DNA from: Streptomyces sp. CB01635
GTDB lineage: Bacteria > Actinomycetota > Actinomycetes > Streptomycetales > Streptomycetaceae
DNA: 64,000 bases
Assembly (NCBI RefSeq): GCF_002803065.1
Contig: NZ_NNBL01000005.1
Span: forward strand, 248,001 to 312,000
Direction of reading: 5' to 3'
Part shown: one piece after another, positions 1-8,170 of the stretch
Numbering within the stretch: position 1 is the first letter of the stretch
Layout: the number at the start of each line of letters is the position of its first letter
Program-made: the position numbers and the translations under genes
The notes under the pieces: model-generated
Told to the model about the DNA's origin: nothing
Seen by the model: the letters and a program-made list of their open reading frames with translations, nothing else
Database searches by the model: none

Positions 1-716
1 CCGCCCTTGGCGCCGCCGCTCCGCGGGTTCCTACCGGCGGCCGGCTTCTGTCGCGCCGCCCCGCTCTTGTCGGTACGCGCGGCCTTGGCCTGCGGCGGGG
101 TCGCCGTACGGCCGCGTGAGCTGTTGACCGTCCGCCCGCGGACGATGCCGATGAACTCCTCCACCAGGTCGGTGGTCTCGTCCTCCGGCCACGACAGCGC
201 GACCTGGGACTCGGGGGCGTCGGTAACAGGTCGGTAGGTGAGGTCCTTGCGGTGGTGCAGGCGGGCGAGCGACTGCGGGACCATCAGCACACCGATCCCG
301 GCGGCCACCAGCTCTACGGCGTCCGCCGTCGTCGCCGGGCGCTCGAACGCGGGCTCACCGGGAAGCTGCTCCCAGGCGAGGGTGTCGTCGAGGGGGTGCA
401 GCACGGTCTCGTCGTCCAGATCCTCAAGGGACACCTCGTCGACCGCGGCCACGACGTGGTCCTTGGGGATCACCACGACGGTCGTCTCGACGTAGAGGGG
501 GATCGCGCTGAGCACGGTCCGGTCCACCGGCAGCCGCACAAGGCCGGCGTCCGCCCCACGGTCTCGCAATACGTCGGATGCCTCGTCGGCGGGCGTCGCG
601 ACGAGGGTCAGCGGAACGCCGGGCAGCCGCTCGTTCCAGATCCGCACCCACTTGGTGGGCGTCACTCCCGGGACATACGCGAGCCGGAACGAAGGGGATA
701 CATCCGAGCCTGTCAC
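1..716 (-). CDS. LysR-type substrate-binding domain protein without HTH (3' end beyond window)
   Basis: The frame starts at GTG 716 (VTGSDVSPSFRLAYVPG) and is open to the left edge, so the C-terminus is missing. The visible 238 residues match the effector-binding half of LysR regulators: a periplasmic-binding-protein-like fold with the features DAGLVRLPVD and VELVAAGIGVLMVPQS. No winged-helix DNA-binding domain precedes it, and 58 bp upstream the divergent DUF5997 gene begins. The tail after about residue 200 is rich in Lys, Arg and Ala. Stand-alone LysR-like substrate domains next to DUF5997 are common in streptomycetes. Its ligand and output are unknown, and a scaffold or cofactor role is only inference. 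Confidence 0.8.
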   Translation of the reverse strand, partial: MTGSDVSPSFRLAYVPGVTPTKWVRIWNERLPGVPLTLVATPADEASDVLRDRGADAGLVRLPVDRTVLSAIPLYVETTVVVIPKDHVVAAVDEVSLEDLDDETVLHPLDDTLAWEQLPGEPAFERPATTADAVELVAAGIGVLMVPQSLARLHHRKDLTYRPVTDAPESQVALSWPEDETTDLVEEFIGIVRGRTVNSSRGRTATPPQAKAARTDKSGAARQKPAAGRNPRSGGAKG

Positions 717-774
717 TCCGCCAGGTTACCGGTCGTGGTCGGAGGTATCGCACACAGTCGATACCCTTGACACC

Positions 775-1179
775 ATGACGTCGCACCAGACCACCCAGAC
801 CATGAAGCCCGCGACCGCGGCCAAGAAGCTGGGTGTGCACCTCGAGGCCACCCCCGCCGAGTTCCAGGAGGGTGTCGTCTCGCGCAGCGAGCTCAACGCG
901 CTGCAGGCCGATCCGCCCGAGTGGCTCAAGGAGCTGCGGCTCAACGGCCCGCACCCCCGGCCCGTCGTCGCGTCCAAGCTCGGCATCTCCATCTCGGGTC
1001 TCGCCCGTGGCGGGATCACCGAGGCGCTCACCACGGAGCAGATCGAGGCACTGAAGACCGAGAGCCCCGAGTGGCTCCAGCAGGAGCGTGCCACCCAGGC
1101 TGCGGTCCGCAAGGAAGCCGTCCGTATCAAGGAGCGGAACGCTCAGCGCGCCGAGCAGTCCGGCGACCAGCGTTCCTGA
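775..1179 (+). CDS. DUF5997 family protein
   Basis: This 134-residue protein starts at ATG 775 and begins MTSHQTTQTMKPATAAKKLG. It is a compact, mostly helical, highly charged protein with a central PVVASKLGISISGLARGG stretch that looks like a helix-turn-helix, and it contains two Pro-Glu-Trp-Leu segments (PPEWLKEL and SPEWLQQE), suggesting an internal duplication. The family is conserved in Actinobacteria and has no established function. An in-frame extension upstream to 652 is rejected because it would overlap the divergent gene and has no Shine-Dalgarno. The divergent arrangement with the LysR-like domain protein suggests shared regulation. Confidence 0.85.
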   Translation: MTSHQTTQTMKPATAAKKLGVHLEATPAEFQEGVVSRSELNALQADPPEWLKELRLNGPHPRPVVASKLGISISGLARGGITEALTTEQIEALKTESPEWLQQERATQAAVRKEAVRIKERNAQRAEQSGDQRS

Positions 1180-1221
1180 CCGCCCCACCTGACCGACCTC
1201 CCCGGCCTCACCTCGGACCTG

Positions 1222-2517
1222 TCAGGGCACGAATTCGATCTCGGGGAAGCGCAGGGACGGCCCGGACAGGAGACGGCTGTCCCGGCACCGCAGGTGAAGG
1301 TCGAAGAAGGCGCCCAGATAAGCCCGCTCGGCAGCGACAGCGCGGTGCGCGGTGATCGTGCCGATGGCATCGGTCATGGCGTCGACCACCTCGGGCGGAA
1401 GCGGAAGCGCTCTGTCCAGCTGTTGCATCAGCGGGGACAGGTCGGTGTAGGACTGGTGTCCGGACGCGCGCAGGCGCAGGCTCCGGCGCCAGCCACGCAG
1501 ATGCGACCAGAACTCCTCCCAGGACGGGTCGTTCTCGCGTCCGTGGCTCGCGTTGCTCATCAGCAGGAAGGGCCGGTCGAGGCCCGTGGTGGCGACAGAC
1601 CCGTTGATACTGCCGTCCAGGTCGGCGCCCGCCATGATGCGGTGATCCGCCGCCATGGCCTCCGCCGCCGTGTCCCCGCCGAGCGAGTGCCCGAACATGC
1701 CGGTCCGGCCCAGGTCGAGCGAGCCGCACAGGCCGTGTGGCAGCGGGCGGCCCTCGGCGTCGGGATTTCTCCCCGCGTTCAGGCGGGCCAGCTCGTCCAG
1801 CACGAACCTGGTGTCGTCCTGGCGGACCCGCAGCGCCTTCGCGATGTCGCCGTCGGTCGGCCGGGCCGGCTGCCGGCCCAGTTCGAGACGGCCTCCCGGG
1901 AACTCCACGATGTCGCTCTCGTGCGTGTGGTCGATGGTGACGACCGCATAGCCTCGACTGGCCAGGTCCTCGACCAGCGCGGTGCCGAGGGCGCGCTGCG
2001 CGCGGTATCCCGGGGCGAAGAGCACGACCGGCAGTCCATGGCCGGACACCTCGACGGCGGCGCCCGTGTACGCGTGCGTGAGCGGCAGATCCACGGTGTC
2101 CAGGGACGTGTGAAGCTGTTCGCTCACTTGCTGTTTGTACAACGCCGACGCCTTGGGCGGGAGCCAGGGAGCGCGTGCGCGGCCGTGCGTGGGGCGGGCC
2201 GGGTACCAGAGGCTCACCATCAGTTCCCGGGGCGAGTGTGTCGACCGGGACGACCGGGGCGAGGTCCACGGATCCTCGCGCGAGTGGTCGACCAGATGCA
2301 GCTGAGTCGTGCCGACAGTTGCCCGCCCAGCCGGTGCGGGCAGGGTCAACCGGACCCGGCCGATCGGGCGCGCGGCGACTCCTTGCCTACCGGCGGTGGC
2401 TGCGGCAGCCGTACGCGCATCTGCCGTAGCCGTCCCCGCCGTGGCCGCCGCGAGCGCGGCCGCACCCATCACCGACAGCACCGACCGCCGTGTCGGACGG
2501 TCCGTCATATCGCTCAT
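1222..2517 (-). CDS. Tat-exported alpha/beta hydrolase, platelet-activating-factor acetylhydrolase-like
   Basis: The 431-residue product opens with a twin-arginine signal (RPTRRSVLSVMGAA, residues 7-20) followed by an Ala-rich stretch, so export is expected. The mature part shows the serine-hydrolase nucleophile elbow GHSLGG with Ser278, an oxyanion-side PVVLFAPGY strand near residues 163-171, and a candidate catalytic His in ASGHQSYTD. The layout matches the PAF-acetylhydrolase/isoform II family, which also includes cutinase-like and polyester-degrading enzymes in actinomycetes. The natural substrate cannot be told from sequence. The start codon at 2517 places the RR motif ten residues in, as usual for Tat substrates. 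It diverges from the sigma-factor gene. Confidence 0.88.
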   Translation of the reverse strand: MSDMTDRPTRRSVLSVMGAAALAAATAGTATADARTAAAATAGRQGVAARPIGRVRLTLPAPAGRATVGTTQLHLVDHSREDPWTSPRSSRSTHSPRELMVSLWYPARPTHGRARAPWLPPKASALYKQQVSEQLHTSLDTVDLPLTHAYTGAAVEVSGHGLPVVLFAPGYRAQRALGTALVEDLASRGYAVVTIDHTHESDIVEFPGGRLELGRQPARPTDGDIAKALRVRQDDTRFVLDELARLNAGRNPDAEGRPLPHGLCGSLDLGRTGMFGHSLGGDTAAEAMAADHRIMAGADLDGSINGSVATTGLDRPFLLMSNASHGRENDPSWEEFWSHLRGWRRSLRLRASGHQSYTDLSPLMQQLDRALPLPPEVVDAMTDAIGTITAHRAVAAERAYLGAFFDLHLRCRDSRLLSGPSLRFPEIEFVP

Positions 2518-2623
2518 GCGGCTCCCTCACCGGTAGTGGAACGTGGGGCGGATCAGTCATCGACACTGGCATCGCGGGCAGGACGGCGACAGGCCGTGAG
2601 CGCGATCTCAGGGTGCGGCCCGG

Positions 2624-2654
2624 GCCATCCCGGATCCCGCCTCCGGGATGGCCA
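2624..2654. promoter_or_regulatory. Perfect 12-bp inverted repeat in divergent promoter region
   Basis: The arms GGCCATCCCGGA and TCCGGGATGGCC are exact reverse complements around a 7-nt loop. The element lies about midway in the 242-bp gap between the divergent hydrolase and sigma-factor genes. It is upstream of both, so it is not a terminator for either. It could be an operator or a leader hairpin of one transcript. Function is inferred only from symmetry and position. Confidence 0.5.
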
Positions 2655-2759
2655 CCAGGGGTGCGTCCACCGCGAGTTGCTGGTGTGGCGCAGGTCACCG
2701 GAACGCGTGCTGGGGTGCGGAGAGGTACCGGATGTGAAGCGCGATGAGAAGGAGTGCGG

Positions 2760-3371
2760 ATGCGTGGACGGATCCGGGCAGGGGACCGCGAGGCGTTCGC
2801 CGACCTCTATGAGGAGTACGCGCGGGCGATCTACAACCACGCCCTGCGTCTGACCGGCGACTGGTCGCTCGCCGAAGAGATCATGTCCGACACGTTCCTG
2901 ACCGCGTGGGCGACCAGGGAGCGTCTCGACTCCGATGCCGACGCACCGCTCGGGCCCTGGCTCTACGGCATCGCGACCAACAAGGCGCACAACGCCCGGC
3001 GCGGTGTACGGCGCCGGCTGGCCTTCCTGGCCCGCCAGCCCGCCGCAGCCGACGTGGACGACTTCGCGGAGGAGACGGCCGGCCGTATCGACGACGCCCG
3101 CCAACTCGCCCGTATCCACGGCTCGTTGGCCAAGTTGCGGCGCCCCGAGCGGGACGTGATCGCCCTGTGTGTCTGGGCCGGGCTCGACTATGCGCAGGCG
3201 GCGGACGCGTTGGGCGTCCCCGTGGGCACGGTCCGCTCGCGGCTGTCCCGGGCGCGCGCCAAACTGCAGCAGCTGAGTCAGCACGAAACACCGGAACCGC
3301 GCCCCGGTCGCGGAGAGGTATCGAGTGAGGCCGCGTTCGCGGCCCTGCCCCTTCGGGAGGAAGCCCGATGA
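2760..3371 (+). CDS. ECF-type RNA polymerase sigma factor
   Basis: This sigma-70 family protein has about 203 residues. Region 2 is near residues 8-50 (FADLYEEYARAIYNHALRLTG, then a -10-recognition helix rich in D, T, F and W) and region 4 is near residues 115-170, with LDYAQAADALGVPVGTVRSRL as the -35-recognition HTH. Between them is a short linker, as in SigE/ECF factors. ATG 2760 is preferred over GTG 2754 because AAGGAG lies six bases upstream of it. The stop overlaps the next gene's ATG by four bases, so the pair is translationally coupled. The neighbour CU044_5270 protein is the typical partner of these sigma factors. Confidence 0.9.
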   Translation: MRGRIRAGDREAFADLYEEYARAIYNHALRLTGDWSLAEEIMSDTFLTAWATRERLDSDADAPLGPWLYGIATNKAHNARRGVRRRLAFLARQPAAADVDDFAEETAGRIDDARQLARIHGSLAKLRRPERDVIALCVWAGLDYAQAADALGVPVGTVRSRLSRARAKLQQLSQHETPEPRPGRGEVSSEAAFAALPLREEAR

Positions 3372-4441
3372 ACGCAGCACACCCGTCCGGGAGTGACCGC
3401 AAAAAGGCCCAGGAGGTATCCCGGCTTCTGCCCGAGGCGCCCGAATGGGATCTGCCGCGGGGGCGACACCGCCACCACAAGGACATCCTGATGCAGCAGA
3501 TCGACCGCCACCACGAGAGCGTCGCACCCACCAGTCCGCCGCGTCACCAGGAAAGCGTCACCGCCCGCCGACGCTTCCTGCGCCCCGCGGTGGCCGTGCC
3601 CGTAGCGGCTCTCGCTCTGACCGGCGCGCTGGCCGCCACCCTGACGTTCGTCGGCGACGACCACGGCGCGACGCCCGTAGCCCACGCACCGGCGGCCGAC
3701 AGCGGAGCCACCGTCCTGCTGGACCAGATCGCCGACGCCTCGCTCAGGACGGACACCACACCGGTCAAGGACGGCCAGTACGTGTACGTACGCAGCACCG
3801 TCCGCTCGAACGAAGGCACGTTCGCCGGGCCGGTCGAACTCGGCGCCCCGCACCGGCGCGAGGCCTGGATGGCACAGACGTCCAAGCCGGTGAAGCGCCT
3901 CGGCACCATCATGGAAACCGGCAAGGGCGTTCCGATGTCGGGGCAGCGGCTCCCCTACGAGTCGGCCGACGCGCTTGCTCCCGGCCTCGACCGGCCGACG
4001 TACGCCTGGCTGGCCTCGCTGCCCACCGACCCGGACCGGCTCCTCGACGAGCTCTACACCGGGACCAGGGCCACGGGCCGCGAGTCCAGGGACCAGGCCG
4101 TCTTCGAGAGGATCGGGTCCCTCCTCGACGAGACGGTGATGCCGCCGAAGAACGCCGCGGCGCTCTACAAGGCCGTCGCGCGGATCCCCGGGATCAAGCG
4201 GATTCCCGACGCGGTCGACGCCGCGGGGCGCCACGGGGTCGGCATCGCCCGCCAGGACGCCAGGTCCGCGAGCCGCAGCGAGTGGATCTTCGACAGCGAG
4301 AGCCTCACCTACCTCGGCTCACGCTCGTATCTGGACAAGGACGGCAAGGGCATGAAGCCGGCGGGTACGAACGCGATCCTGCGCCGCACCGTCGTCGACA
4401 AGTCCGGCGCGATGCCCGCCGACACGACGGCCGACAGCTGA
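3368..4441 (+). CDS. CU044_5270 family membrane-anchored protein, sigma-factor partner
   Basis: The 357-residue product has a charged cytoplasmic N-terminus of about 70 residues, one membrane segment (RPAVAVPVAALALTGALAAT, about residues 72-91) and an extracytoplasmic domain. This is the layout of the CU044_5270 family, which is regularly encoded after ECF sigma factors in actinomycetes. The topology fits an anti-sigma or sensor role, but no zinc-binding anti-sigma motif (HxxxCxxC) is present in the N-terminal part. A regulatory role is therefore inferred from position. The ATGA overlap with the sigma gene indicates coupled expression. Confidence 0.82.
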   Translation: MNAAHPSGSDRKKAQEVSRLLPEAPEWDLPRGRHRHHKDILMQQIDRHHESVAPTSPPRHQESVTARRRFLRPAVAVPVAALALTGALAATLTFVGDDHGATPVAHAPAADSGATVLLDQIADASLRTDTTPVKDGQYVYVRSTVRSNEGTFAGPVELGAPHRREAWMAQTSKPVKRLGTIMETGKGVPMSGQRLPYESADALAPGLDRPTYAWLASLPTDPDRLLDELYTGTRATGRESRDQAVFERIGSLLDETVMPPKNAAALYKAVARIPGIKRIPDAVDAAGRHGVGIARQDARSASRSEWIFDSESLTYLGSRSYLDKDGKGMKPAGTNAILRRTVVDKSGAMPADTTADS

Positions 4442-4511
4442 CCGAAACGGCGGGGCGGATTCGGGCGCTCCGTCGCTCAACTCCCGCATGACTGCCGCGC
4501 CTTGGCGCGCT

Positions 4512-6314
4512 TCAGGCGCCCTCGGGCCGGTCCACCGTCTCCGCCCCGTCGAGCGGGCTGCGCTCCAGGAACGCGGCCGCCGCGGGGACGGCCGTGCGCA
4601 GCCGCAGCAGTCCGGCCGCGGTAAGGGTGCGGCACACCGAGTCCTCCTCGGCCATGACGCGCTCGCCGAGGCGGGCGTGGAAGTCCGCAGGGGTGAGGGC
4701 CGCGCCCGGCCCGGCGGACCAGGTGCGGCCCGCGGGTGTGGGCCGTGAGCTGTGGGCGCACACGGCCAGGCGCCCCGACTCCACGTACCAGAGGACCACG
4801 GGCTCCGCGCGGGGTGGCTCGACGGCCTGGCCCGCGGACAGGGACATGGTGCCGAAGCAGTCGAAGACGGCCTGCGCGGCCTGCTCGCCGGCCCTCCCGA
4901 ACAGGTCGCTGTCCGTCAGGGGAACCGGCACGGAGGGGTCGAGTCCGAGGCCGGTCAGGAGTTCGTCCTCGCAGGATTCGATGGCGCGACCTAGGTCGGC
5001 GAACTCGTCCTTGGTGTGCGTCACGGGTCGGGCCGACGGGTCGGCGATCACCATGCGGATCCCGCGTTCGCGCAGGTCGTGGCCGAGGGCGCGCAGGAGG
5101 TCGGCCGCGACGGGTTCGATGCGGCCGACCCGGGCGAGGTCCAGAACGAACCAGCGGGCGGCCTTCGGGAGGTCGCGGGCCGCGCGCAGGGTCTGTTCGG
5201 CGGTGGCGAAGTCCAGGTCGCCCTGGAGGACGTGGACCCGGATGCGGTCGGGTCGTTCGTCGAGTGCGGCGCGCTGGTCGCGGGGGCGGTGGCGCAGCGA
5301 GCGCAGCGGACCCGGGTCGAGGGAGCGGGGTGGCAGGGGGCGTCCGCTGCTGCCGGTGGCGCGCATGAGGTGCAGCCCGAACTGCTCCGACAGGAGGTGG
5401 CAGGCGGCGATGGCGCGGACGCTGTTGCCCTTCTCGTCGAGGGGCGGGCTGAACACGCCGATGCCGAACTGGCCGGGCAGCGCCACGCCGATCCCGCCCG
5501 AGACGCCGCTCTTCGCCGGCAGGCCCACGCGCAGCATCCACTGCCCCGAGGCGTCGTACATCCCGCAGGTGGCCATGACGGCGAGCACATGCTGGGCATG
5601 GCGGGAGGCGACGACGCGCTCGCCGGTGAGCGGGTTCGTGCCGCCGCCGGCCAGCGTCGCGTGCATCACGGCGAGGTCGTCGCAGGTCACGAGCACGGAG
5701 CACTGTCGGAAGTAGACCGCGAGCTGCTCTTCCACGTCGCCGGTGAGCGATCCCGCGTTGTGCATGAGGTAGGCGAGGGCGCGGTTGCGGTCTCCGGTGG
5801 AGCGCTCGGATGCGAACACCGCTTCGTCGACGGTCAGGTCCCGGCCCGCGAAGGCTCCCAGTCCGGCCAGGATGCGGCCGATGCGCTCGTCGGGGTTCGC
5901 TCCCGCGACCAGTGAACTGGTCACGATGGCACCGGCGTTGACCATCGGGTTGGGCGGGCGTCCGGTGCCGGGTTCGAGGCGGATCGAGCTGAACCCCTCA
6001 CCGCTCGGCTCGGCGCCCACGCGCGCCAGGACGTCCTCCAGGCCCTGGTCCGCGAGTGCGAGCGCGAAGACGAAGGGCTTGGACACGGACTGGACGGTGA
6101 ACGGCACCTCACTGTCGCCGCAGCTGTAGACCTGCCCGTCGAGCGCGCACAGGCTCAGTCCGAACAGGTCGGGGTCGGCTCTGCTCAGCTCCGGGATGTA
6201 CGAGGCCGGCTCGCCGTCGGTGAGGTCGCGCAGCCGGATGCGGACGCGGTCCAGGAGCGCGGCGAGCGGATCGTCCAGCGGCTTGTTGTGCCTCACACCG
6301 CAATCGAACACCAC
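4512..6314 (-). CDS. glsA: Glutaminase A fused to STAS domain and C-terminal cNMP-binding-like region
   Basis: The first roughly 310 residues are a serine-dependent beta-lactamase-fold glutaminase, which converts glutamine to glutamate and ammonia. Visible signatures are the S-x-x-K motif in QSVSKPF (Ser76, Lys79), NPMVNAGAI, and GLPAKSGVSGGI. A STAS-like segment follows (about residues 355-450, IRVHVLQGDLDF and WFVLDLARVGRIEP). The last 120 residues resemble a degenerate cyclic-nucleotide-binding beta-roll. Glutaminase-STAS proteins are known in animals' and bacterial GlsA relatives; ordinary bacterial GlsA is only about 310 residues. The gene follows the polyamine-type importer with a 52-bp gap on the same strand, so cotranscription is likely. 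Start GTG 6314 lacks a clear ribosome site. Confidence 0.88.
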   Translation of the reverse strand: MVFDCGVRHNKPLDDPLAALLDRVRIRLRDLTDGEPASYIPELSRADPDLFGLSLCALDGQVYSCGDSEVPFTVQSVSKPFVFALALADQGLEDVLARVGAEPSGEGFSSIRLEPGTGRPPNPMVNAGAIVTSSLVAGANPDERIGRILAGLGAFAGRDLTVDEAVFASERSTGDRNRALAYLMHNAGSLTGDVEEQLAVYFRQCSVLVTCDDLAVMHATLAGGGTNPLTGERVVASRHAQHVLAVMATCGMYDASGQWMLRVGLPAKSGVSGGIGVALPGQFGIGVFSPPLDEKGNSVRAIAACHLLSEQFGLHLMRATGSSGRPLPPRSLDPGPLRSLRHRPRDQRAALDERPDRIRVHVLQGDLDFATAEQTLRAARDLPKAARWFVLDLARVGRIEPVAADLLRALGHDLRERGIRMVIADPSARPVTHTKDEFADLGRAIESCEDELLTGLGLDPSVPVPLTDSDLFGRAGEQAAQAVFDCFGTMSLSAGQAVEPPRAEPVVLWYVESGRLAVCAHSSRPTPAGRTWSAGPGAALTPADFHARLGERVMAEEDSVCRTLTAAGLLRLRTAVPAAAAFLERSPLDGAETVDRPEGA

Positions 6315-6366
6315 GGCCGGACGATGCGCCTTCCCAAGCGGGCAACGGGTGCCCGCGACGCCCGGG

Positions 6367-7182
6367 TCAGATCCGGCTCCCGGACGCGGTGTCCGAGGAC
6401 AGACGCTGGGCGAGGTAGATCGGGATGACGGACAGCAGGACGAGGACGGCGGCGACGACGTTGACGACGGGGGCCTGCTGCGGGCGCGCCATGTTCGAGA
6501 AGATCCAGACGGGCAGTGTCTGGATGGCGGGTCCGGCGGTGAAGGTCGTCACGACGATCTCGTCGAAGGAGAGGGCGAAGGCGAGCAGCCCACCAGCCAC
6601 CAGTGCGGAGCGCACCAGCGGGAACGTGATGTCGAGATACGTGCGGAAGCTGTGCGCCCCGAGATCCATCGCGGCCTCTTCGTACGACCCCGGCATGCGC
6701 CGCAGCCGGGCGATGACGTTGTTGAAGACCACCACGATGCAGAACGTGGCGTGGCCGACGATGACGGTGAACAGGCCGAGGCCGACGCCGAGCGGTTCGA
6801 GGACCGTGCGGAACGCGGTGTTGAGCGCGACGCCGGTGACGATACCGGGCAACGCGATCGGCAGGACGACGACGAAGGAGATGGCGTCGCGTCCGAAGAA
6901 CCTGTAGCGCTGGCACGCGAAGGCGATGAGCGTGCCGAGGACGAGGGCGATGGCGGTCGCGCCGAGCCCTGCCTTGACCGACGTCCAGAGCGCGTCGCGG
7001 GCGCCGGAGCTGTGCCAGGCGTCGGCCCACCAGCCGAAGGTGAGCCCGGGCGGCGGCCAGCCCGAACTGCGGTCCGGGTTGAGGGAGTTGACGAGGACCA
7101 GGAGTAGGGGCACGTAGATCACCGCGAAGCCGAGCGCGGCGGCGATGCGCAGGGTGATGCGCGCGGGGCGGGAGAGATTCAT
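6367..7182 (-). CDS. ABC transporter permease, PotC-like
   Basis: The 271-residue protein has about six hydrophobic segments and the EAA-type permease loop near YEEAAMDLGAHSFRTYLDITFPLV, which contacts the ATPase. The family is the spermidine/putrescine (PotC/YdcV) type. A helix starts immediately (RITLRIAAALGFAVIYVPLLLV). It sits 91 bp after the PotB-like permease and before the glutaminase gene, so it is one subunit of the importer encoded at 6.4-10.5 kb. The true substrate (polyamine, GABA, amino acid or other) is not determined by sequence. Confidence 0.9.
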   Translation of the reverse strand: MNLSRPARITLRIAAALGFAVIYVPLLLVLVNSLNPDRSSGWPPPGLTFGWWADAWHSSGARDALWTSVKAGLGATAIALVLGTLIAFACQRYRFFGRDAISFVVVLPIALPGIVTGVALNTAFRTVLEPLGVGLGLFTVIVGHATFCIVVVFNNVIARLRRMPGSYEEAAMDLGAHSFRTYLDITFPLVRSALVAGGLLAFALSFDEIVVTTFTAGPAIQTLPVWIFSNMARPQQAPVVNVVAAVLVLLSVIPIYLAQRLSSDTASGSRI

Positions 7183-7273
7183 CGGAGGGACCTTCGCTGT
7201 GCGTGATCCGGAGGGTCGGCGGGGGCGGGCGGCGGCCCGGGACGTCAGGGGCTTCAGAGGAGGGCTCCGGGCG

Positions 7274-8158
7274 TCACAGGCTGCTGAGGGCTCCTGTACG
7301 GCGTACCGCGAGCAGGTAGAGCACGATGATCACCACGGGCACGGTGCCGAGCGCGGCGGCGAGTGGCAGGTCGAGGGTGATGTTGGAGTAGATGAGGTTG
7401 CCGATCAGCTGGGTCTTGCCGCCGACGATCTGTACGGCGATGTAGTCGCCGAGGCTGAGCGAGAACGTGAAGACCGAGCCGGCCGCGACGGACGGAAGGA
7501 TCATCGGCAGGACGACGGAGCGGAAGGTGCGGCCCGTGCGGGCGCCGAGGTCGGCGGAGGCGTCGAGGAGGCTGTCCGGGAGCTGTTCGAGTCCGGCGTG
7601 GATCGGCAGGATCATGTACGGCAGCCACAGATAGGTCAGGACGAGGACGGTGGCAGTGAGGCCGTAGCCCGGACCCTTGATGCCGAGCGGCCCCAACACC
7701 CAGTCCAGCAGGCCGCCTTGGGCGAGGATGAGCCGCCAGGCGTACGCCTTGACGAGGTAGCTGGCCCACAGCGGGGTGAGGATGGCGACGACGAGAAGGG
7801 GCCGCCACCGGGGGTTCGCGATGCGGGCCGTGTAGAACGCGATCGGGAACGCGACGAGCACGCACAGCGCGGTGACCGCGAGGGCGACGCCGACGCTGCG
7901 CAGGGCCACCTGCCGGTAGACGTCGGTGGTGAGGAGGGCGGTGAAATTGTCCGTGTTCCAGATCTTCACGACGTTCGAGGTGAAGGAGTCCGTGGTCCAG
8001 AACGCGGACAGGAACAGGACGGTGAGCGAGCCGAGATAGGCCAGGACGAGCCAGGCCAGTGGTGCGGAGAGCAGCAGGGACAGCTGTAGCCGGGGGCGGC
8101 GGTACAGGGCCCCGGCGAGCCGCCGGACGGGTCCGGCGGCAGGCGCGGTGTCGGTCAT
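7274..8158 (-). CDS. ABC transporter permease, PotB-like
   Basis: This 294-residue inner-membrane permease has a cytoplasmic N-terminus and about six membrane helices. The coupling loop is near DSLLDASADLGARTGRTFRSVVLPMI, and its family is the PotB/YdcU branch of binding-protein-dependent permeases. The gene begins 12 bp after the stop of the binding-protein gene, indicating an operon. It should pair with the PotC-like permease downstream to form the membrane channel. Confidence 0.9.
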   Translation of the reverse strand: MTDTAPAAGPVRRLAGALYRRPRLQLSLLLSAPLAWLVLAYLGSLTVLFLSAFWTTDSFTSNVVKIWNTDNFTALLTTDVYRQVALRSVGVALAVTALCVLVAFPIAFYTARIANPRWRPLLVVAILTPLWASYLVKAYAWRLILAQGGLLDWVLGPLGIKGPGYGLTATVLVLTYLWLPYMILPIHAGLEQLPDSLLDASADLGARTGRTFRSVVLPMILPSVAAGSVFTFSLSLGDYIAVQIVGGKTQLIGNLIYSNITLDLPLAAALGTVPVVIIVLYLLAVRRTGALSSL

Positions 8159-8170
8159 CGGCGGCAGGTC

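Noticed and set aside
1294..2853. 519-residue plus-strand frame
   Set aside because: Antisense to the exported hydrolase and overlaps the true sigma-factor start; no domain.
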